In this document: piece after piece, positions 21,313 to 32,662 of the stretch
How positions within the stretch are numbered: the stretch's first letter is position 1
How the letters are laid out: each line of letters begins with the position of its first letter
Assembly (NCBI RefSeq): GCF_032362555.1
Contig: NC_083518.1
Span: 2,554,501 to 2,618,500, forward strand
DNA from: Amyelois transitella
Lineage: Eukaryota; Arthropoda; Insecta; Lepidoptera; Pyralidae
Length of the DNA: 64,000 nucleotides
Reading direction: 5' to 3'
Made by a program: the position numbers and the translations under genes
The notes under the pieces: model-generated
Database searches by the model: none
Told to the model about the DNA's origin: nothing
What the model saw: only the letters and a program-made list of their open reading frames with translations

Positions 21313-22311
21313 TACCTATATAACCTACACAATACATTGTGTAGGTTTGTATGTGTGTTTATCATTGACTGATATGATATTGTATTGGATAATGTTGTGG
21401 GAAAACGCATGTGTTCAACATAATTTAAGGTCAACTAATTGAGTGGTCTATTTTTAGGATTTTACCCTCAAATGAAAACAATATCATATACATACATGTT
21501 ATTCGAACTTTCTTTTTATTGATCTATAAAGAAATTTGTGGGGCATATTTTTTTGCAATTTCTTCTTTTAAGATCTTTCATCATTTATTTCCTAAAAAGC
21601 GCCAGCCAAGGGCTACACGGAATGTCCCTAAAATACCGTAGTCACATCATATTACAAAATGAAACTCATAATTTTTTGTATATATATATATATGTTTATT
21701 AATGGGTTTGTCAGTCTGTACATTACTTCTTAAGCATAATCGGGTCTTTATAGCTTTCTGTTATTATCACGATATTTTCATATTTTCCTAAGGGTGATGT
21801 AGAGTCAGATTTCTTTGTATTTTTTTGGAAAAATCCTATCTTAGTGGCAATATTTATCAAATTTTATCTTAATTATGCCTCATCTATGATAATTATTTTG
21901 ATGAAGATGATCTTATAAATAAACCTCAGTATCGTACAGTATATATTGACTCTATTTATCATAAAAACAAGCTTGTAACGAGATTTTCCTACCTGAATCG
22001 CTCGGATGAATCATTAGGTGATTAGCCTGAGTGTCTATTTTGGAGTTATAAGATCATATTATGTTTTTTGGAAGATAAATATTATTTTTTTGCTCATTGG
22101 CTTACCGACTATTGACACGGTTCCTAAATAAAGGACTTTTTTGTAAGTTCAGTATACAAATTGATGGAAGAAAACGTAAACAAGGTTTAAAATGAAACCT
22201 TTCATTCCGAAAAAAGTTAGATATAGAATTTTATAATATTTTTCATTAAACTCAATCCAGTACACTTTGACTTAATTTTTACAAACAGAAATACAAATGT
22301 CATTCATACAA
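21313..22311. other. No gene seen
   Basis: AT-rich, with a (TA)n run at about 21,681. A short inverted repeat of about ten bases surrounds ACACAATACATTGTGTAGG at 21,328. No exon-like sequence. Confidence 0.5.
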
Positions 22312-22425
22312 AACTCACTCCTCATTGCCGGTGGGCTAGGCAGAGACACCTTCCCACTACCTCTGCATACTTGTTTCGCTTCATCCACACTCATAACTCT
22401 TTTTATGCCAGCTTGAATACATATA
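22312..22425 (-). repeat. Rep-B copy
   Basis: CTCACTCCTCATTGCCGGTG, TCTGCATACTTGTTTCGCTT and CATCCACACTCATAACTC. On the minus strand it encodes the LINE C-terminal MSVDEAKQVCRG-like peptide. Confidence 0.7.
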
Positions 22426-23346
22426 TTATACTCTATCTCTCTACGTAATAATATTTTTATTCCGATGTCCGTTTCAACTCACCTTCTGATGGTAGCCATG
22501 ACAACTATTCCCTAAACAAACATAGTCCTGGAAATTACCTCAGTGTAGTTTATTTTTACTGTAGATGTAATTTCCCAACCCGCCACCGGCTCATGGCGAA
22601 AATATAATTAAATTCTGATAATCCAAGGTTAACGATTAATTTTATTAATTTATGTACACAGAAAACATAGAGAATGATAAATACAAGAAACAAAATTACA
22701 TAGGTTCTGCTTATTTTAAAATTCGATGTTCTCGTTTATTCCGAAATAATATTATTCCAATTAATTAATTTATTCTTAAATCAACATATTTTAAATTTAT
22801 TGCACCAAAAACTAATGTAGATAGACTCTAACTAAATAAACCTTAACACCAAACTGAGACTTCAATGAGGTGTTTAAAAAATATAATGGATAAATTAAAC
22901 GATTAATATAAATAATTATTCCGAGATAAAAATACACTTACTCAAAAATTATTCACACAATTCTGTGATTGATTCGAACATTCATATCACTCCTCTTTCC
23001 CGGAGGGGTAGGCAGACTTTATCCACATTCATAAATCTCTTCATGAACGATTTCTGATTACAATAAAGTACAATATCATTTATTTCTGTTTTTATTGCTC
23101 ATTTAGTTGCTATTAAGTACATTAAATTAAGCGCCCAATATGTCTCAATGTGCTATTGACTATACGTGTCGTGAAATGAACCATTGCGCAGGTCTTGGAG
23201 GTCATCGACCTTGGATCGACCTGTTGTGACGTCATTTGTCCTAGAGTAGGGCTCGGTGTAATAATGTGACTGATATAACGTCACAAAGGTAACACTGATA
23301 GCATGATATTAGTTATGTTGTTGTTAAGATAATTTCAGTTATTATA
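22426..23346. other. No gene; a Rep-B piece and a CRE palindrome
   Basis: Holds a short reversed Rep-B piece at 22,985-23,055 (TCCTCTTTCCCGGAGGGGTA). A TGACGTCA palindrome lies at 23,227-23,234, with a half site about 45 bp on, in the GC-richer patch 23,180-23,280. Otherwise AT-rich. Confidence 0.45.
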
Positions 23347-23492
23347 CATACACATTATCAGGTCTGTATCCCTTGCGGGGTAGACAGAGCTAACCGTCTT
23401 GAAAGACTGATAGCCCATGTTCAGCTGTTTAGCTTAATGATAGAATTGAGATTCATATAGTGACAGGTTGCTAGCCCGTCGCCCATCGTTAA
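23347..23492 (-). repeat. Rep-A fragment
   Basis: ATCCCTTGCGGGGTAGACAG, GCCCATGTTCAGCTGTTTAG and GTGACAGGTTGCTAGCCCGT. Only the 3' half remains; it is joined directly to a Rep-E piece. Confidence 0.75.
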
Positions 23493-23494
23493 AG

Positions 23495-23605
23495 TTTAGA
23501 ATAGAATAGATTTATTTTCAAAATTGGATACAAGGTAACACTTATTGTGTAGAAGAAGCGGCGGAACAAACTACACTGCAGCATTTTCATCGGACGTCAA
23601 TATAC
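23495..23605 (+). repeat. Rep-E-like fragment
   Basis: AATAGATTTATTTTCAAAAT, GGATACAAGGTAACACTTAT, then TGTAGAAGAAGCGGCGGAAC and AAACTACACTGCAGCATTTT. It is related to the other Rep-E copies through the AGAAGAAGCGG..AACAAACT block. Confidence 0.5.
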
Positions 23606-23961
23606 AAATATAGATCACTTAAATCTAAATCATGGACGAATGCACATTGTCTACATTAAAAAACATGAATGAATGTAGAACTAGTTTCGGTTTGTTATTC
23701 CTGTAAGTACATCAAAATTTTTTTTAGTTATGCGCCCTTTGATTTTCATTTATTTATCGTTCCTTATTCATTTCATTTTTATAACACTTAACCATAACAC
23801 GACTTTAAAATATTTTCACCAAGAAATAACTAAACCTCGGAAAATCTCTGTAGTTTGCCGTCTTCAACGTCACTGCGCTTTGGAACGATTCCATCCATCA
23901 TAGGACTTCGCTTATGACTATAGAAATCGGAAAAACCTAAGACAATAGAAATGCCATTTCT

Positions 23962-24190
23962 TGTGGTTTCCGGCACTTTGGAATACTCCATCTATTTTCC
24001 ATGGATGTCGTAAGAGGCCACTAAAGAAAAAGGCACATTTATACATATAATGCAGCTTTTACAGTAAAACCAAAATGGGTTAGGTTCTTCTGCAAACGTT
24101 GCGGAGGTCGCTTTGTGTAAATATCCACTTTGCCTTATCCAGGATCGTGGTCAAAAGAACGAACCCGGGCACTTCTTCAGAAAAATGAGG
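23962..24190 (+). repeat. Rep-A 5' piece followed by a Rep-F tail
   Basis: 23,962-24,042 has TGTGGTTTCCGGCACTTTGG and GGATGTCGTAAGAGGCCACT (Rep-A start). 24,068-24,190 has TGCAAACGTTGCGGAGGTCG, TTTGTGTAAATATCC and TCCAGGATCGTGGTC (Rep-F tail). They are two fragments in one orientation. Confidence 0.65.
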
Positions 24191-24297
24191 AAGTAACTGT
24201 GGAGATAAGCAACATGGTTTAATGTAACAACCGTAAGTTGCGCCGTCACATTGACAAGTTCTGTAGATCACTTCTGTATGTGATCACTTCTGTAGTC

Positions 24298-24654
24298 TCA
24301 TATTATTCCGAACTCTATGCTATGTGATTCAGGCTTGTGGACAAGAGTGACGTGCCTGACATCGCGATTATTGTATTTCACATGAGTAACGTAAGTGATG
24401 TCACTATTCACGAGTTGAAACACATTAGCTTGTATTGTCTCGGAAATTTTTGATCTCTCGTCAAATTTTGGCAAACTGAATGTAAAAGGATAAGGTGATT
24501 GATATTGTACCAACGCATAGTTTAATACGTACGTACTAATGTCTGAATTATTAATAGTACTACAAAATTTAATCCCAGGTAACCCTGTCATTTTTGGACT
24601 TTTGTTTTGGCTTATATGTATGATTGAAACGTAATATTTAATAACGTTTTCCAT
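24298..24654 (-). CDS. Open frame of 118 codons, unrecognised, doubtful
   Basis: An uninterrupted ATG-to-stop frame (starts MENVIKYYVS, ends SIEFGII) of balanced composition. It has no low-complexity run, no signal peptide and no motif I know. It is not made from the repeat families identified here. No splice site, promoter or poly(A) signal supports it, and frames of this length do occur by chance in 40 kb of noncoding DNA. It could be a fragment of an unknown mobile element, an orphan gene or nothing. Confidence 0.15.
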   Translation of the reverse strand: MENVIKYYVSIIHISQNKSPKMTGLPGIKFCSTINNSDISTYVLNYALVQYQSPYPFTFSLPKFDERSKISETIQANVFQLVNSDITYVTHVKYNNRDVRHVTLVHKPESHSIEFGII

Positions 24655-24955
24655 AATACCTTATTTAGAATTAGGTCTTAATTAAAGAATATAATACGTT
24701 AATTAAAAAATTATTTTGCGTATGCATGTTTATTTTTTAAAAGCGCCCATTTCGTGTGCAAATTACTATATCATGTTTTTATCATTTATTCCAATGTAAT
24801 TTTCACCTTTTCGTTTAGATTCTCATTGATCGAGTTGATTGGGTGTATTTTCTACAATTATATAATAATTTTTTGTAAGTTTTTTTACTCCTATCCAACA
24901 AATCAGTAATAAAAATTAAAGTCATTAACAACTTCATTGAAATGTGTTTCAAATA

Positions 24956-25205
24956 CGTGTGGTTTCCAGTACTTAAGAATAGGACCACTCCATTACCATT
25001 ACATATCTTTTCCATGGATGTCGTAAAAGGCTAGTAAGGGAAAGACTAATAAAATTGGGATTCCTCTTGTAGGCGATGGGCTAGTAACCTGACGCTATTT
25101 AAATTTCGACTCCATGATTAATCCTGAGCGTGGCCTTTCAGTCTTTTCAACACTGTTGGCTCTGTCTACCCGGCAGAGGATATTAAGGTGATATTATGTA
25201 CGTAT
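24956..25205 (+). repeat. Rep-A copy, near complete
   Basis: CGTGTGGTTTCCAGTACTTA, AGAATAGGACCACTCCATTA, GGATGTCGTAAAAGGCTAGT and CTGTTGGCTCTGTCTACCC, with a TATGTACGTATG tail. A short ATTACCATT stretch is inserted in the CCATCTC block. The following 127-codon ORF begins in the tail and resembles nothing known. Confidence 0.85.
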
Positions 25206-25865
25206 GTTTACATTATATACCTACTATGTATATTAAATTAGATTTACCAAATCCCAGACCACAATACTACGAACGTCTTATGTACTATTGCCTTTATTAC
25301 TATCATCAGTTAACAAGTACAAAGACTAAAGCATGTATTGAGATGACATTTATTTCAGTTTTGGTGATTAATTTATCAGTCAACCTATCCTGGATATATA
25401 TAATTTTTGACTTATTTCGTTATTATCGGACGCTAATTCGCGCGACTCACAAAACTCGAAGCTCAATATATGGGCTTGTTGTTCAACTCGCCCATTCACT
25501 CGACCAATGTGACACTTGTAAAATTTTCCTCGTGATTGTCGTCATTTCATTAGCCGAATGTCACACATGGTTTTCTTAGGTTTGATTCGCTAAATCAATA
25601 CAATTTCAAAGTTTTACATTGTTGATGTCTTTTAAAGTGTTTTTTGATTAACACTCATTGACTAATTGAAGTTTATTGGACAGAAAAGAATGAAGATGGA
25701 AAAATTCATACAGATATAAGATTTTATCTGTTTATACCCTTTTTTGTCTTTCTATATAAGTAAGTCAATTAATGTTAAGTATATTGAAAAATATTCTGTT
25801 TATTTTGTATATTCTGAACACAAACAGAATGGCAATATGTCTGTTTAATTAAGTTTATGACAAAT

Positions 25866-26110
25866 ACATACATATAATCACGTCTATATCCCTTGCGGGG
25901 AAGACAGAGCCGATAGTCTTGACAAGACTGATAGGCCACGTTCAGCTGTTTGGCTTAATTATAGAATTGTGATTCAAATAGTGACAGGTTGCTATCCTAA
26001 AAGAATCCCAAGTTTTTAAGCCTATCCCTTAGTCGCGAACGACAACGACATCCAAGGGAACGAGATGGAGTGGTCCGAGAGAGTCCCAGAGTGGGAACCA
26101 CGCGGCACTA
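25866..26110 (-). repeat. Rep-A copy with 12-bp TSD
   Basis: Complete and reversed, from the TACATATAATCACG tail to GGGAACCACGCGGCAC. It is flanked by TTTATGACAAAT (25,854-25,865) and TTTATGATAAAT (26,111-26,122), a target-site duplication with one mismatch. There is a deletion in the GCTAGCCCATCG region. Confidence 0.9.
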
Positions 26111-26297
26111 TTTATGATAAATCTAAACCTTATTTAGTTGCGACTGCAAATTCAACTCAGCGGATGAGTTTGCTGACTGTATCTTTCTCATCAATTAGGT
26201 ACCTAGAGACAGCGTGCAATGGATACTCAACATAAACTGAAATATTTCGGTAAAATCCATACCATCGGTTGCCTGCCTGCCTCCAAGAAAAATACAT

Positions 26298-26562
26298 ACC
26301 TACATACATACATATGATCTCGTCTATTACCCTAGCGGGGTAGACAGAGTCACCAGTCTTGAAAAGACTGATAGGCTACGCTCAGCTGTTTGGCTTAGTG
26401 ATAGAATTGAGATTCAAATAGTGGTTGCTAGCCCATCGCCTAAAAGAGGAATCCCAAGTTTATAAGCCTATCCCTTAGTCGCTTTTTACGACATCCGTAG
26501 GAAAGAGATGGAGTGGTCCTATTCTTTTTTGTAATGGTGCCGGGAACCACACGGCACAGAAA
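26298..26562 (-). repeat. Rep-A copy, complete
   Basis: From TACATACATATGATCTCGTC to GTGCCGGGAACCACACGGCA with almost every block intact. It lies under 200 bp from the previous copy, in the same orientation. A possible diverged TSD (CAAGAAAAATA / CAGAAAGAATA) flanks it. Confidence 0.9.
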
Positions 26563-28719
26563 GAATATATGTATACTAAAACTAATGTTTACCCAGTGCC
26601 AAGTTTATTTTAAAAAAATAATGATATTTCAACTATCTTAAAGGGGAATACCCTCTTTGTAAACTTCATCGATAAATATCAATTATTGTTAGTTGGTAAA
26701 ATCATAGGAACATTTTCAAATGAGTCATTGTAGCACGGGCCTCCCACGTGTGTGCTAATGAGACAAATTTGAAAACACGCAATTTATGGCGTGCACGAGA
26801 CCGCATAGTGCTTGTTCAACATTTTTTTCTCTTAGAAAAAATGCCTTACTAATTATTAGCCACAGCATTTGACTGGCACTGAAAGAGAGATGTCTATTAA
26901 CCACATAAGTTTCATAAAATCATTAGATAGAATTGAAAAAAAAAAAACAGTTTAAAAAAAGTATCTGGAGAAAAAGCCATTTTTAAAGCCATAAGTAACA
27001 ACTTTCATATTTTCATAAAATCATTAGTATTGAAAAAAAAATTGGTTTGAAAAAAAATATCTCGAGAAAATGCAAATTGACTTATGCCATTTTTGATGGA
27101 CCTATCCTATGTTGTTTATGCTTAATTACACTATACTTTACTATATTTAAGTATGTTCAAATGTAATAAATAAACGCTAGTAAAATATAATCAGAAGTAC
27201 TTACCCATTTTCTTGCTATTTCTTCAGCCCTTTATTAACGTTTTTATTCTTCTTATAGCATTCAGGAAATTAGTCTCCACGCTTGAGGAGTCGCATTGAG
27301 GCAATTCTGTTTTTCTAAGAAATAGGTAGGTACACATTACAAGTTATTAAAAAAACATCGATTTTGACGGTGGATAATGAAAAACGCATTTTTTTTTATT
27401 ACGCCCTTTCTGGTTTATTTAATGTTTTTAAAGTCTAAAATTATTTAAAAAATCATATAAGGGAAAAATATTATACATTGAGCTAGCCCCAGTTCGAGAC
27501 TGTGTCAAAGAGTAAAAAAATTTTCATCATCCAATAAATATATAAAAATTCGAGATTCAATCAATACTTATAGGTACCTTCTAAATGAATGGTTGTCTTC
27601 AACTTTATTTAAATAACGCTCGATATTAAAAAATACAATTCAGAAAAAATGCACATCTGTTTAGTTTCCAATCAAACAATTATCTAAATACTTAAATTCT
27701 TTTATCCTTAATAAAACAGACCTTACTTGTATCGCAATGAAACATAAAAATCCATTACTATAAACAGTGTGCAATTCTTGAAATGTTTTTAAACAATCAG
27801 TTCCGGAATGCGCGAATTCTTCACAGTCATCTTATAGAAATCGACTCTTAACATATCTATTGAATATAAACCCATACTTTTATTTCAGCTTTTAAATATG
27901 TACTTCTTAAAATTAAAACCTGTTAAATAATTTAACTTAACTACTTAGAACATACTACTTACAATTGGAAAATCGTATTACATATTAGAGATATTAGAGA
28001 TACTTACTGGACACATTTAGTGAAATGCTCCAAAGAAAAATGTATAGACTGTGCAGTTTGAAATCAGCATAGAGGATTTAATTTTACAGGATCCGTGCTT
28101 AATTAATATTCAATGTGAAAGTCAAAAGGCTAACCAAGAGGAAGAAAAAGATATAGTTATATCTTTAGTTGTCTTTATTAGAATTATATATACAAAGAGA
28201 TAGAAGGCGAAACGAAGAATATTTAGATAGATAGATAATTGATTTATTTGATTTGCTACACACAATTTACTATGTACATATGAAATACAAATTAATAAGG
28301 GCGTGTGTTAAAAATATATACAATACATTCTGTATGAGTCTTACGTAAAGGGAAGTAGCGATATAGAAAATTTCAGTGCACTGTAACTGCGCATGTGTGG
28401 GGTGTATTTATAGCTTATTTTATTAGCTGTCGTAAAATATTGCGTTGCTTCTAGCACCCAGAATATCTAGACTAGACGTGGTCTAATGCTAAAATGGTTA
28501 TCGGCCCAATATACTATTTATCAGCCCCGGAAGACACACCTATTTCAGATGGGCGTTAAAAAGTACATATATAATGCTTGATTGCTTTTACGAAGAGAAG
28601 TTTTAAATTTGGATGAAGCGCAATAAATATGCAGCTTGTATTAAACGTTTTATTATATTTTGTGTTGTGTTTTAAAAGCTTGATGTATGTGGACTTGTTC
28701 AAATGAATATTTCATTAAT
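26563..28719. other. No gene seen
   Basis: AT-rich sequence with many A and T homopolymers. It holds one local duplication at 26,910-27,098, listed separately. There is no exon-like sequence, and repeat content is low for this window. Confidence 0.5.
26910..27098. repeat. Imperfect local direct duplication, ~88 bp units
   Basis: TTCATAAAATCATTAG, ATTGAAAAAAAA, TATCTGGAGAAAA and GCCATTTTT recur in order in the second unit (from about 27,012; there TATCTCGAGAAAA and GCCATTTTTG). Confidence 0.6.
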
Positions 28720-28905
28720 TCAGTCATTCAAGTGAAAAAATGTAGTCTCTAACTATTCCTCCGGTAAAATGTCGTAATTTTATGTATATAAAATATACGT
28801 ATATTTTACTTTTTTTTTATTTGTACGAACGTGACCTATCAGTCTGTTCAAGACAGTTGGGTCTGTCTACCCCGTAAGGAATAAAGACGTCATTATATGT
28901 AGGTA
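28720..28905 (+). repeat. Rep-B tail then Rep-A tail
   Basis: 28,720-28,795 has AAATGTAGTCTCTAACTATT, CCTCCGGTAAAATG and TAATTTTATGTATATA (Rep-B). 28,828-28,905 has AACGTGACCTATCAGTCTGT, TCTACCCCGTAAGGAATAAA and TATGTAGGTATGTATG (Rep-A). Confidence 0.65.
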
Positions 28906-29137
28906 TGTATGAGCCGGAACAGTATAATTCCGGTCGCATTCTTCATCCATTTCCAAACATCCACACTTACAACAATGTGCAAAAGAGTTTGTTTGTTCAT
29001 TCACCTTCACGTCTTTGGCTCATAGCAGATTGTGTAGAATTTAATAACATGGAACAAAGGAAAGTAAAGGAAAATGGGCATAGCGTCTAAGAAGGCTAAT
29101 CCTAATTTTCCTTTTCAGTTGAGTGACATAACATAAC

Positions 29138-29345
29138 TGTGTCCCGTCTATAACCCTTGCAGGATAGACAGAGTCAACGGTCATCGAGAGGCTGGAAGGC
29201 CACGTTCAGCTGTTTGGTTTAATGATAGAATTGAGATTCAAATAGTGACAGGTTGCTTGCCCATCGATTGAAAGAGGAGTCCCAAGTTTATAAGCATATC
29301 CCTTAGTCGCCTTTTACGGCATCCATTGAAAAGAGAAGAAGTGAT
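29138..29345 (-). repeat. Rep-A copy, 5' truncated
   Basis: CTATAACCCTTGCAGGATAG, GGCCACGTTCAGCTGTTTGG, AGTGACAGGTTGCTTGCCCA and CGCCTTTTACGGCATCCATT. It stops before the CCGTGTGG terminus. Confidence 0.85.
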
Positions 29346-29803
29346 TCTGTGAATATTTTATTTTTAAAACTATTTTCTCACGAATAAGTTCAAAAACTAC
29401 AGAAACGATTTGAAGAAAGGCTTACAAAATATTATATTTTTTCTTTTGGAATATCACGGAAACAAAGCCCCGGGAAATTTGCTAATCTTTTATAATTTTT
29501 CTCGTTAATAAAAATAAATGTTATTATAACTTCTCGAAGGCAATCAAATCACTATTTGACTGTCTGTGAAACTCGAAAATCAGGTCAATATTGCGAGTTC
29601 TAATCTCTTAGATTAGATTGTAAGAACAAAGGTAAATGTTGTAAATCATTGTGTTTGATGACAGTAAACAATGACCTAGCTAATGTTAGGAAGTTATAGT
29701 TAAAGTAATTGGATACTAAAGTTACTCTTCAGTTAAGTATCCTTATACTCGCAAGTCCTTAACCAGGACTCAAACATTACAGGGTGGCATGACTAATACC
29801 ATC

Positions 29804-29854
29804 GCAGCCATTATAGTTAACTGAAGAGCCATTCAGTTAAGCTATAATGGCTGC
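29804..29854. other. Hairpin with 22/23-nt arms
   Basis: The left arm GCAGCCATTATAG-TTAACTGAA and the right arm TTCAGTTAAGCTATAATGGCTGC pair along their whole length with a single-base bulge around a 6-nt loop. The sequence ACTCTTCAGTTAAG recurs about 75 bp upstream, so the hairpin may belong to a small foldback element. Confidence 0.65.
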
Positions 29855-29904
29855 AAACGTTGCGGCGATAAGACGTTAGTTGTTACTTCATGTAAAAATA
29901 ATGC

Positions 29905-30172
29905 CGTGTGGCTCCCGGCACCAATACAAAAAAGAATAGGACAACTCCATCTCTTTCCCATGGATGTCGTAAAAGGCGACTAAGGGATAGGCTTTTAAAC
30001 TTGGGACTCTTTTTAGGCGATGGGCTAGCAACCTGTCACTAGTTGAATCTCAATTCTATCGTTAAGCCATAGCCAAGCATAGCTGAATGTGGCCATTCAG
30101 TTTTTTCAAGATTGTTGGCTCTGTCTACCCCGCAAGGGATATAGACGTGACCATATGTATGTATGTATGTAA
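29905..30172 (+). repeat. Rep-A copy, complete
   Basis: CGTGTGGCTCCCGGCACCAA to a CCATATGTATGTATGTATGT tail, close to the family norm, with a 10-bp AGCCAAGCAT-like insertion at about 30,070. The A-rich flanks look alike on both sides, but no clean target-site duplication could be set. Confidence 0.9.
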
Positions 30173-30429
30173 AAAATATTATTGTTGAGCCAAAAATCAG
30201 CAACCGGTCTAAATTGGATTGAAAGGAAATGCCTACTGTTAGTGTACTTACCTCAACAAAATAAAAAAAAATTGGGCAACTACGTCTTTGACAACCTAAA
30301 AAAATGATGCGCATTTTCTTTCGTGTACGTGACTTTTTACATGGTAGGTTTTTCAGGATAACTAATCTGTCCCTGGCGGTCTATCGTCAAATCGTAGGTA
30401 TGACACAATAATTGTAAATGGGTTATCTT

Positions 30430-30534
30430 TGCAATGCCATTATCACAACGCGCGCCATCTCGACGCCTCAAATGTAGGAAGTACGCGATAACAATAATAA
30501 TGTTTTGTTATGATTTTGAAGGTAATCACGTGAT
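30430..30534 (+). repeat. Diverged direct repeat, copy 1
   Basis: TGCAATGCCATTATCACAAC, CGCCATCTCGACGCC, GTAGGAAGTACG, ATGTTTTGTTATGAT and ATCACGTGAT. The same order recurs at 31,276-31,378. Confidence 0.55.
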
Positions 30535-30631
30535 GCGCTGTTAGCTAGAAACAGAACTCATCCTTAGATGTACTACCCGCCACCGCCCGTGGGAAACCAA
30601 CCTTCCAATTATACTTCCCGAATCATGGAAT

Positions 30632-30780
30632 CATCTTTTAGGCGATGGGCTACCAACCTGTCACTATTCGAATCTCAATTCTATCATTAAGCCAAATAGC
30701 TGAACCTGGCCTAAAGTATTTTCAAGATTGTTGGCTCTGTCTTTTGCGCAAGGGATATAGATGTGATTATATATGAATGA
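30632..30780 (+). repeat. Rep-A 3' half
   Basis: TTTTAGGCGATGGGCTACCA, CACTATTCGAATCTC, AGCTGAACCTGGCC and GCGCAAGGGATATAGATG, then a GAATGA tail. Confidence 0.8.
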
Positions 30781-31275
30781 ATCTTGGGAAAATGCGTTGC
30801 TCTCGCGTTTGTTCTCTAAAAGTTAACCCTTTCTTGACTTCCTATAAAAAATTTCATTAGTGCCCCTTTAGTTCAGTTGTACTTACCTATTTTAGGGTCT
30901 AATATTACACGTTACGGCTTGCAAAGCCATGCCATCGCCGAATCATCCTTAGGGCCTGTGCAGCATACCGTCGTCTTCGTCCGACCTAAGTCTTTGCGAC
31001 TGGTACATAATGGATTGAAGTGTGTAATTAAACGGCGCTTGTTGTAAATTCTATGTCTACTAATTATAGATTATGCCTGTATATAGTACTATGTATATTT
31101 TCCTTGAGACTAGACTTGTGGCAGCACATCTATATTTCAATTCGCTTATTATAATATTTTATCGGTGTAGCTTTATTAACAACAATTGTCATTATTAATG
31201 TATCAATTAATTATAACTTTACCTATAAGACTGCATTTTAATAAATAAAATAATAAAAGAAATTAACTTTTTTTT

Positions 31276-31378
31276 TGCAATACCGCTATCACTGCGCACG
31301 CCTTCTTGGCGCCATATTTTGTAGGAAGTATAGATATTAATTATGTTTTGTTATGATAACTTATATTTATCACGTGAT
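31276..31378 (+). repeat. Diverged direct repeat, copy 2
   Basis: TGCAATACCGCTATCACTGC, CGCCTTCTTGGCGCC, GTAGGAAGTATAG, ATGTTTTGTTATGAT and ATCACGTGAT. It pairs with 30,430-30,534. Confidence 0.55.
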
Positions 31379-31506
31379 ATAATTTTAATCATAACGCAGT
31401 TTGACCCTTGCGTAGTAGTCAGAAGCAGATAATCCTGACCCCGAGTTAAAAAAGCCACGTTATTATGTTCAAGTTATTTATTTCGACCCATTTTCTTTTG
31501 TTTTAT

Positions 31507-31582
31507 CACTCAGTCGCCTTTTACGATATTCATGGCAATAGATAGAGTGGTCCTATTCTGAAGCGCCGGGAACCACACGGCC
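31507..31582 (-). repeat. Rep-A 5' fragment
   Basis: CACTCAGTCGCCTTTTACGA, TAGAGTGGTCCTATTCTGAA and GCGCCGGGAACCACACGGC. This is the CCGTGTGG half only. Confidence 0.8.
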
Positions 31583-31782
31583 CATCAGCGAGAGATATTC
31601 AAGTGTAAGTACATGTAAAAAGCCATAAATACTGTCATGTCTAATCTGACCATAATTAGGCTATAAAGAATTACCGCACTCCTGATTGGCACGCTCCCAC
31701 CGGGGGGCTGCCAATACATTCCTCACGCGACCTTCACCGGTACACGCTCCAACTAATGACCGAAACATATGAATACTTACAT

Positions 31783-32029
31783 ACATACATATAATCACGT
31801 CTATATCCCTTGCGGGGTAGACAGAGCCAACAGCCTTGAAAAGACTAAGAGGCCACGTTCAGCCGTTTGGCTTAACGATAGAATTGAGAATCAAATAATG
31901 ACAGGTTGCTAGCCCATTGCCTTAAAGAAGAATCCCAAGTTTATAAGCTTATCCCTGAGTCGCCTTTTAGGACATCCATGGGAACGAGGTCCTATTCCTT
32001 TTTTTCTTGGTGCCGGGAGCCACAAGGCT
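31783..32029 (-). repeat. Rep-A copy with 17-bp TSD
   Basis: Complete and reversed. It is flanked by CATATGAATACTTACAT (31,766-31,782) and CACATGAATACTTACAT (32,030-32,046), identical except for one base. This is the clearest target-site duplication in the window. The ORF starting at 31,906 lies inside the element. Confidence 0.92.
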
Positions 32030-32662
32030 CACATGAATACTTACATTGCTTGCATATGAGACTTGCTATTTGCCCACGAGTCAAAAACAGCGAATGTAGC
32101 AAGAAAGAAAGGCATGCGAAAAATATCTTAACAAATATTATCTTATAAGGCATTTACAAAACCAGTTCTTCTACATCTTTCTCCAGATACATGGCCGAGG
32201 TAAGATTTGAACGTTTGCTTCCACTTAAATAATGCATTTACATATTTTGGGCATCTTAATCGTTCAACCACCGACGTCCTTTTTTATTTACAAAACAAGG
32301 ATTTTCCTTAATATCCAGGAAAACTGTTCTTTAACGCTGAAGAAGCTATAAGACAAATAACATAGAAAACTTATAAATAAAAATATTATAAAGATTTGCG
32401 AATGACCATAGAGTACTCGTATGTATCTACAGTGTAAAAGTTAATTTTCTTTGGAAAGCTCTATTTTTCTTTCCAAAGAATACAATGCAATGTAATGTAA
32501 AATTATTTCAAGTTAATCTTTACTTTTTATTTAGGTAAATTATACACAAATTTTAAGCTTCATTAAAAATAGTACTACGAAGTCTACGAGGCAGCTACGG
32601 TAGTGCTACGACGTAGAGGCCCTGAGCTACGAATAAATAAAGGGTGAGTTTTTTGTTCACAA

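Noticed and set aside
25196..25579. Plus-strand ORF of 127 codons
   Set aside because: It begins in the simple tail of a Rep-A copy; the remainder has no recognisable family or splice support.
31660..31760. GC-rich stretch resembling an exon
   Set aside because: The frame ITALLIGTLPPGGCQYIPHA is short, matches no slit segment and lacks clear splice sites.
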